A program made the translations under genes and the position numbers. From contig NZ_MDET01000012.1 of the NCBI RefSeq assembly GCF_002075885.1, positions 213,144 through 277,143 of the forward strand: DNA of 64,000 bases, in the 5' to 3' direction. Position 1 is the first letter of the stretch; the number at the start of each line of letters is the position of its first letter. The notes below the pieces were generated by a model, which did no database searches, was not told the DNA's origin, and saw only the letters and a list, made by a program, of their open reading frames with translations. The stretch is from Manganibacter manganicus (GTDB lineage: Bacteria; Pseudomonadota; Alphaproteobacteria; Rhizobiales; Rhizobiaceae). Shown one piece after another: positions 57,034 through 64,000 of this stretch.

Positions 57034-58922
57034 TGCATCATCGCCTGTGAAATCGCGGCCTGATCTATGCTGACCTGATATTTGGTCTGGAGATCGGCCA
57101 CCAGTTCTTCAAGCAAATCGTCGGAGTAACCCGTGCCGAACGATTTCTGCTGCTCCGGCGTTAGCGAACTGGCATCCGCGCCCGCCGGCTCGAACACCTC
57201 GGCAATCTTGAAGACAATCTCGCCGTCGCCGCCCGGTGTCGGCACGATGCCGGTGCCGCCTTCGCCAACGCCGAACATCACGGCAGCACCTTGCTTGCCG
57301 AAATCTGCGTCGTCGGCGCCACGCTTGAGGCCGCGCTTGGTCTGCTTTTCCAGGGCAAGTTCGCTGGCCACTGCATCCATGCCGGTGCCGCCCTTGATAC
57401 GCTTCTCGATTTCCGTGGCCTTGGCCTTCAGGTGCTTGTCGGTTTCTGCCTCCGTCCAGTCGGCCACGACCTTCTTGCGGACATCTTCGAGCTTGCGGTC
57501 ATGCGCGGCGGTGATCGAATCCACCTGATAGAAGACATAGCCATTGTCGTCCGTCGTCAGCCCGTCATTCTCGGTATTCGGTTCGGCATCGAAAACGGCA
57601 TTGATGAGATCAGCGGAGATCGGCAGATCCTTGACGACGCTGCCGTCAGGCCGTTCGCCGGTTCTGTTGATCGCATCGATGGTGACGACCTTGAGCTTCA
57701 GCTTGTCTGCAGCTTCCTTCATCGTCGCGCCGCCGGCGCGGGCGTCTTCATAGGAATCATGCACGTCGAGCAATATCCTGTTGGCCTCAGCGAGCGCGAG
57801 GTCGTTGCGGATATCGTTGGCCACTTCGGAAAGAGGCTTGGTCTCAGCCGGCTTGATTGCGGTGACGCGCAGCAGCACCGGCCCGAACGCGCCTTGCACC
57901 ACGGGGCTGACCTCGTTGACGCCGAGGGCGAAAGCCGCATCGGCCACTGCCTTTTCAGCAATCTTGTCCTTGGACAGCGTGCCCAGCGAGACATCGGCTT
58001 CGCTCTTGCCTTCGGCTGCAACGATCTTGTCGAAGGTCGCGCCGCTTTTTAGCGAATCCAGCGCCGCTTTGGCCGCATCGTCTGATTTGAAGACGAGTTG
58101 CTGGATCGTGCGCTCCTCGGGCGACGTGTAGCGGCTCTTGTTCTTTTCGTAATCTTCCTGAACCTGCTGATCGGTGATCGCGGTCGGGTCGGCGATATCC
58201 TGCGGCTCCAGCCGCACATAGGAGAATTTGCGGTATTCCGGCGCCGCATAGGTTTTCTTGTTCTGTTCGAAATAGCTGTCGATTTCGCTATCCGTCGGTG
58301 CGGGAGCAGGCTCGACCAGCGATTTGGGCAACACGAGATAATCAACGGTGCGATCCTCGCCGCGATAAAGCACGACGGCCTTGAGGAAGGTATCCGGCGC
58401 TTTGAGCCCCCCGGTCAGGGCGTCGACGATCTGCTGGCGCTTGGCCACTTCACCACGGCTGGCGATATAGTCTTCCGGCCGCATGCCGGCCTGGCTGAGC
58501 AGATACTCGAAAGTGCGGCGGTCGAACGATCCGGTCGGCCCCTTGAAAGCAGGATCGCCGGTGACCAGTTCGGCAAGCCTGTCCTTGGAAAGCCCGAGGC
58601 CGAGCTTGCGCGCCTGTTCATCGAGCAGGGCGCCCGAGACCAGTTGCGAAAGCACCTGATTCTGTACGCCGAACGCCTTTGCCTGCTCTGTAGTCAGGCG
58701 CTGGCCGAATTGCTGCGCCATCATGTTCATCTGGCGATCATAGGCGAGCCGGTAGTCGTTGACCGACACGGACGTGCCGCCGACGGTCACCACCTCGGTG
58801 TGGCCGGCGATGGTGCCCATGACGCGGCCGGAAATGCCCCAGACGGCAAAACTCAGCACAAGCAAGGAAAGCAGCGCTTTCGAAATCCACGTTCCCGCAA
58901 GGTCTCTGATAAGGCTGAGCAT
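57030..58922 (-). CDS. PpiD/SurA-N-type periplasmic peptidyl-prolyl isomerase
   Basis: A 630-aa membrane-anchored periplasmic folding factor. An N-terminal span ([20 protein letters not shown], about 13-32) anchors it. A SurA-type chaperone domain (about 35-190, with [23 protein letters not shown]) is followed by a parvulin-like rotamase region (about 240-370, including [42 protein letters not shown]) and a long C-terminal region. The start is ATG 58922 behind GGAACGG; an in-frame start at 58955 adds 11 residues. It leads the trpD-trpC-moaC-moeA operon, a common order in Hyphomicrobiales, and is divergent from tpiA. Confidence 0.92.
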   Translation of the reverse strand: MLSLIRDLAGTWISKALLSLLVLSFAVWGISGRVMGTIAGHTEVVTVGGTSVSVNDYRLAYDRQMNMMAQQFGQRLTTEQAKAFGVQNQVLSQLVSGALLDEQARKLGLGLSKDRLAELVTGDPAFKGPTGSFDRRTFEYLLSQAGMRPEDYIASRGEVAKRQQIVDALTGGLKAPDTFLKAVVLYRGEDRTVDYLVLPKSLVEPAPAPTDSEIDSYFEQNKKTYAAPEYRKFSYVRLEPQDIADPTAITDQQVQEDYEKNKSRYTSPEERTIQQLVFKSDDAAKAALDSLKSGATFDKIVAAEGKSEADVSLGTLSKDKIAEKAVADAAFALGVNEVSPVVQGAFGPVLLRVTAIKPAETKPLSEVANDIRNDLALAEANRILLDVHDSYEDARAGGATMKEAADKLKLKVVTIDAINRTGERPDGSVVKDLPISADLINAVFDAEPNTENDGLTTDDNGYVFYQVDSITAAHDRKLEDVRKKVVADWTEAETDKHLKAKATEIEKRIKGGTGMDAVASELALEKQTKRGLKRGADDADFGKQGAAVMFGVGEGGTGIVPTPGGDGEIVFKIAEVFEPAGADASSLTPEQQKSFGTGYSDDLLEELVADLQTKYQVSIDQAAISQAMMQ

Positions 58923-59046
58923 GATCCGTTCCGGTTTTGCCTGAAAGAAGCGCAATAGCGTCCTTCGGCGGCAGTGTCGATTGCTTTGTGACCGGTTTTT
59001 GGTAGTGAAAGCGTTGATCCGTCACGCATTCGAGGAGTGCATCGCC

Positions 59047-59811
59047 ATGACGCCAGGAATTCGCCCGCTCGTCGCCGGTAACTGGAAAATGAACGGCACA
59101 CGCGACTCGCTCGCCGAACTGCGCGCGATCGGCGAAGGCTTTCGCGGCGATCTCGATGCGAAAGCCGAGGCATTGGTCTGCGTGCCCGCCACTCTTGTCA
59201 GCCGCGCTGCCGAGGCAGTGGCCGGCTCGCCGGTATCGGTCGGCGGCGAGGATTGCCACGCCAGGGAAAACGGCGCCCATACAGGCGATATTTCGGCGGA
59301 AATGCTGAAAGACGCCGGGGCCAGCCATGTCATTGTCGGCCATTCGGAGCGCCGCACCGACCATGGCGAAGACGACGCACTGGTCAATGCCAAGGCACTG
59401 GCCGCCTGGCGCGGTGGACTTGTCGCTGTCATCTGCATCGGCGAAACCAGGACCGAGCGCGAAGCGGGCAGGGCATTGGACGTGCTTTCTTCGCAACTGG
59501 CCGGCTCGGTGCCCGACGGGGCCGGCGCCGTCAATACCGTCATTGCCTATGAGCCGGTATGGGCCATCGGCACCGGGCTGACCCCGACCATCGCCGATGT
59601 CGCGCAAGCCCATGCCCACATTCGCAAGCAGTTGGCCGCGAAGCTCGGGCCGGCTTCCTCCGCCATGCGTATTCTCTATGGCGGTTCGGTCAAACCGGGC
59701 AACGCCGCGGAGTTGCTCGGCATCGCCAATGTCGATGGCGCGCTCGTCGGCGGGGCCAGCCTGAAAGCAACCGATTTTCTCGGCATTGCGCAAGCCTATC
59801 GGACACTTTGA
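59047..59811 (+). CDS. tpiA: Triose-phosphate isomerase
   Basis: A 254-aa TIM-barrel enzyme interconverting dihydroxyacetone phosphate and glyceraldehyde 3-phosphate. Substrate Lys is in VAGNWKMNG (about 9-17), the electrophilic His in [10 protein letters not shown] (about 93-102), and the catalytic Glu in [12 protein letters not shown] (about 166-177), with the C-terminal phosphate loop [10 protein letters not shown] (about 212). ATG 59047 follows GAGGAGTG. Confidence 0.97.
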   Translation: MTPGIRPLVAGNWKMNGTRDSLAELRAIGEGFRGDLDAKAEALVCVPATLVSRAAEAVAGSPVSVGGEDCHARENGAHTGDISAEMLKDAGASHVIVGHSERRTDHGEDDALVNAKALAAWRGGLVAVICIGETRTEREAGRALDVLSSQLAGSVPDGAGAVNTVIAYEPVWAIGTGLTPTIADVAQAHAHIRKQLAAKLGPASSAMRILYGGSVKPGNAAELLGIANVDGALVGGASLKATDFLGIAQAYRTL

Positions 59812-59951
59812 GCAAGGTCGCGGCGATTGCAATGGAGCCGCCGGCCCCCATATTCCGGGTGCGGGCTTGGAAATGCCATCAAAGCATTGTAAGGAGCCGC
59901 CTCCAAGCCACGGCTGCTCGAAGCCTTATCATGCCCCTGCCAAGGTAGATT

Positions 59952-60428
59952 ATGGAAACCATACTGATCGTCGTCCATCTCCTGATCGTGCTCGCCCTGG
60001 TCTGCGTGATACTTTTGCAGCGTTCCGAAGGTGGTGGTCTCGAGGCCGGCGGTGGATCGGGTTTCATGACCGCGCGCGGCGCGGCTAATGCGTTGACACG
60101 AACGACGGCGATCCTGGCGGCGGCCTTTTTTGCCACTTCGCTGGCGCTGTCGCTTCTTGCCCGCTACGGCGACAAGCCTTTGGACATTCTTGACCGCGCT
60201 CCGGCCACGCAGCAGGATGGCACGGGCGGTCAGGGCATTCTGGACCAGCTTCCGGGTGGCACCGCACCGGCACAGCCGAGCGGCGATGATGCTTCCAGTT
60301 CGCAAACGCCGCCGACCGGTGAGGGTGCCGCACAGCCGGCAGCGCCTGCGCAGCCGGAACCGGAGGCAGACAAGCCCGCGACGAACGGCGCGGCACAACC
60401 GGCACAGCCGCAGGTTCCGAACAACTGA
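59952..60428 (+). CDS. secG: Preprotein translocase subunit SecG
   Basis: A 158-aa SecYEG subunit with two spans (about 3-22 and 52-75) joined by the conserved loop LLQRSEGGGLEAGGGSGFMTARGAANALTRTTAIL (about 20-55). The C-terminal half (about 90-158) is a Pro/Ala/Gln-rich low-complexity tail typical of alphaproteobacterial SecG. The ATG at 59952 follows AAGGTAG. Confidence 0.95.
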   Translation: METILIVVHLLIVLALVCVILLQRSEGGGLEAGGGSGFMTARGAANALTRTTAILAAAFFATSLALSLLARYGDKPLDILDRAPATQQDGTGGQGILDQLPGGTAPAQPSGDDASSSQTPPTGEGAAQPAAPAQPEPEADKPATNGAAQPAQPQVPNN

Positions 60429-60770
60429 CGGCTTCCTTGGCTTCAAGACAGGATGATTCGCAGGCCTGCGACCTCTATACCGCGTATACCGCGCCGCGGC
60501 ATGTCGAATTCGCTCCATGCGCCTTAATTCGTTGATTTTACGCATGTCTTCGTCCTGAAACTCGTGCCGGTTCCAGAAGGCGTGCCTTAGGCAATCTGTT
60601 GTTGTTTGAACACAGTTGCGGCAAATGCGCCGCAGGCTCGGCGTGTACCCCATCGTGGCACTTGAGAGGGTCGATCCTGATCGACTATAGCTTGCCGGCG
60701 GCAAACGCGGCGCCCTCCGAGAGCGTCGGGCTGTGCCATGGGCAACATGCTTCATTGATCGGGTTTTATC
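60429..60770 (+). other. 342-base gap before the L,D-transpeptidase gene
   Basis: No gene is convincing here. I see a tandem 9-bp repeat TATACCGCG at 60477-60494, a small hairpin TGCGGC/GCCGCA at 60617-60634 and a dyad at 60670-60685 (listed separately). It is the only gap over 300 bases in the window and probably holds the transpeptidase promoter and a long leader. A minus-strand frame runs through it, but continues antisense to secG and is not supported. Confidence 0.5.
60670..60685. promoter_or_regulatory. 16-bp dyad upstream of the L,D-transpeptidase gene
   Basis: GTCGATC-CT-GATCGAC is a perfect 7-bp inverted repeat with a two-base spacer, 85 bases before the ATG at 60771. The compact form suggests an operator for a dimeric regulator; the regulator is unknown. 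Confidence 0.35.
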
Positions 60771-61880
60771 ATGCAGCTTCGCAGCTTCGTCCTCGCCGGC
60801 TTTTGCGCGGCGCTCTGTCTTGCCGCGCCGGCTTATGCGGCCATGCCGGCAATGTCGGTCGCCACCAACGTGGCGCGCGCCGATGTGATTACCGTCGCTG
60901 CTCGCAGCGATGCCTCTGAACTCAGGGCCTTGAAAAGGAAGAAAAAGCCGACCGAAGCCGATTTGAAGCGCATCGGCAAACTGGAGGCCAAGATCAAGAA
61001 GGACCGTGCCGAGGCCAGGGCCAAGGCCATCCACGACAGGAAGATGGCGTTGCGCGAAGCGGCCAAGGCCAGGGCGGATGCCAGGCACGACGCATTCCTT
61101 GCCAAGATCGGCAAGGATGATGCCGATTCGGCCCGCGAGAAGAAAATCGCCAGCCAGCCTTCGAAGCGTGAGGAGCCGGTTCGCCAGGCCCAGCCGACCC
61201 AGGAAGCTGAAAGCGATGCCGCGCCGGCCGCGACCAATGTCGTGCTGACCGGGAACCAAGGTGAACTGCGCTCGAACGTTTCCACGCAGCATCGCAGCGG
61301 GGGGTTGTTCGCCGGGCTTTTCGGAGGTGCGACGCAATCCGTATCGCTTCTGCCTGAAACCCGCGCCCTGGATGCGGTCCTGGAGAAGCGTCAGGCGAGC
61401 AAGCCTTTCAAGGTGAAGCCGGAGTTCCAGCCGCAAGAGGTGGAGTTCACCGGCTATGAGGCCGGCACGATTGTCATCGATACCGCGGAACGGCGGCTTT
61501 ATCTGGTCGAATCACCGTTCAAGGCGCGCCGCTACGCTATTGCCGTCGGGCGTGATGGCCTGCAATTCAAGGGTACGACGACCGTAGGTGACAAGCAGGA
61601 ATGGCCGCGCTGGATTCCCACGCTGGACATGCAGAAGCGCGAGCCGAAGCACTACGGCCAATACAAGGATGGCATGGCCGGCGGCCCCAACAATCCGCTT
61701 GGCGCACGCGCCATCTATCTCTATCAGGGCAAGAAGGACACGCATCTGCGCATTCATGGTACCAACCAGCCGCAGACCATCGGCACCAGCGCCTCCAACG
61801 GCTGCTTCCGCATGATCAACAACCAGGTGATGGACCTTTATCGGCGCGTCAAAATGGGTGCCAAGGTCGTCATTCTCTGA
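60771..61880 (+). CDS. L,D-transpeptidase (YkuD family)
   Basis: A 369-aa exported enzyme that would form 3-3 cross-links in peptidoglycan or attach proteins to it. It has a signal peptide (about 1-23, ending AYA), then a highly charged Lys/Ala/Arg-rich region (about 50-135, likely coiled coil or cell-wall binding), then a YkuD domain (about 225-369). The catalytic motif is H329-G-T...S-N-G-C345-F-R. Substrate-loop residues GGPNNPLGARAIYLYQG precede it. It stands between secG and pyrG, which are usually adjacent or separated by other genes in relatives, and has its own terminator. Confidence 0.92.
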   Translation: MQLRSFVLAGFCAALCLAAPAYAAMPAMSVATNVARADVITVAARSDASELRALKRKKKPTEADLKRIGKLEAKIKKDRAEARAKAIHDRKMALREAAKARADARHDAFLAKIGKDDADSAREKKIASQPSKREEPVRQAQPTQEAESDAAPAATNVVLTGNQGELRSNVSTQHRSGGLFAGLFGGATQSVSLLPETRALDAVLEKRQASKPFKVKPEFQPQEVEFTGYEAGTIVIDTAERRLYLVESPFKARRYAIAVGRDGLQFKGTTTVGDKQEWPRWIPTLDMQKREPKHYGQYKDGMAGGPNNPLGARAIYLYQGKKDTHLRIHGTNQPQTIGTSASNGCFRMINNQVMDLYRRVKMGAKVVIL

Positions 61881-61902
61881 TGGCCTGACAAAGCTTTCGG
61901 CA

Positions 61903-61928
61903 GGGCCGGCCTTCAAGCCGGCCCTTTT
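61903..61928 (+). terminator. Rho-independent terminator after the L,D-transpeptidase gene
   Basis: GGGCCGGC (61903-61910) pairs perfectly with GCCGGCCC (61917-61924) around a 6-base loop and is followed by TTTTGTTTT. Confidence 0.92.
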
Positions 61929-62013
61929 GTTTTGGCCTGAAACGGGCAACGCCACTAGGAGAAAAGCCAGCGCGGCGGTTTTTTCTCTGGCGGAATCAAT
62001 CCAGCCGCGCTAA

Positions 62014-63654
<1,641 letters not shown>

Positions 63655-63671
63655 CTGTTCGCGAGGCCGCG

Positions 63672-64000
63672 ATGCGCACTTATGTGGCATTGCTCTACAG
63701 TGTCGTCATTACCCCGCAACGCCGCGTCGTCATGGCCGATCTCAGGGCCATAGCCGAAGCAATCGGCCTGACCAATCCGCGCACCCTTGTCGCTTCCGGC
63801 AATCTGGTCTTCGAATCCGAGGAAGCACCTGTCGCCACGTTGGAAAAGCGGCTGGAAACGACTTTCGAGAACAATTTTGGCCGTCATGTCGACGTCATCG
63901 TGCGCTCGGCACAGGCGTGGACGCGCCTTGCTGCCGGCAACCCGTTTCCGCAGGAATCGGCGGTCGCCGCCAGTCAGGTCGCGGTCAGGGTTATGCGCCA
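63672..64000 (+). CDS. DUF1697 domain protein (5' part only)
   Basis: The first 109 codons of a DUF1697 protein, cut by the right edge. Family features are MRTYVALLYSVVITPQRRVVMADLRAIAEAIGL (about 1-33) and TLVASGNLVFESEE (about 38-51). Full-length members are about 180 aa; their function is unknown. It starts 17 bases after pyrG, probably on the same transcript. Confidence 0.85.
   Translation, partial: MRTYVALLYSVVITPQRRVVMADLRAIAEAIGLTNPRTLVASGNLVFESEEAPVATLEKRLETTFENNFGRHVDVIVRSAQAWTRLAAGNPFPQESAVAASQVAVRVMR

Noticed and set aside
59796..61436. 546-codon minus-strand frame across secG, the 342-base gap and the L,D-transpeptidase gene
   Set aside because: Antisense to two well supported genes and of biased composition. 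A sub-frame from an ATG at 60545 behind AGGA looked tempting, but it continues antisense through secG with no family likeness.

Overview
The window reads as chromosomal DNA of an alphaproteobacterium of the order Hyphomicrobiales (Rhizobiales), most like the Phyllobacteriaceae/Brucellaceae side. The grounds are a giant cyclic beta-1,2-glucan synthase with its NdvA exporter, a fused PhaAB-type Pha/Mrp antiporter, a Pcs-type phosphatidylcholine synthase, the rnd/aspS divergent pair, the trpD-trpC-moaC-moeA string and the tpiA-secG-(x)-pyrG order. It is gene dense, GC rich, and shows no insertion sequence, phage, CRISPR array or rRNA operon. One tRNA (Gln, CUG) is present.

Layout. 1-2004: zinc ABC importer (azt type, minus strand) behind a Zur-like palindrome. 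2152-3194: RidA-family and HutD-family proteins. 3472-14866: cyclic glucan synthase ndvB, exporter ndvA, and a lone ccmC. 14969-15655: D-lyxose/D-mannose-isomerase-like protein. 15634-21663 (minus): six-gene Pha/Mrp cation/proton antiporter, every junction overlapping or nearly so. 21755-22012: small XRE-type regulator. 22114-32548: a microaerobic/nitric-oxide island: ccoNOQP, a 72-aa membrane protein, a DUF2189 protein, ccoI, ccoS, a group III truncated haemoglobin, a DUF1858 CxxC protein, a Crp/Fnr regulator of NnrR/DNR type, nnrS and a 49-aa single-span membrane protein. 32704-45233: tRNA-Gln, a YbhN-like membrane protein, ppx-rlmE, an MFS exporter, guaB with two membrane-protein genes, rnd, aspS, hspQ and a UbiH-type hydroxylase. 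45485-52189: pcs, quinone oxidoreductase and a complete BMP-family nucleoside-type ABC importer ending in a clear terminator. 52301-58922 (minus): TerC, DUF930, then ppiD-like, trpD, trpC, moaC and moeA. 59047-64000: tpiA, secG, an L,D-transpeptidase, pyrG and the start of a DUF1697 gene.

The most interesting part is the 10-kb island at 22-32.5 kb. Five sites of the form TTGCG-N4-xxCAA (at 22114, 29181, 29803, 30936 and 32324) each lie 53-78 bases before a start codon: ccoN, the haemoglobin, the DUF1858 protein, nnrS and the 49-aa protein. The local Crp/Fnr regulator lacks Fe-S cysteines and has His where FNR has its base-reading Glu. This looks like one compact regulon for high-affinity respiration plus NO handling, and it includes two small membrane proteins of unknown function. 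The usual ccoG-ccoH pair is missing from between ccoP and ccoI, where the 72-aa protein and the DUF2189 protein sit instead.

All calls come from reading the sequence and from knowledge of the families; no database search was run.
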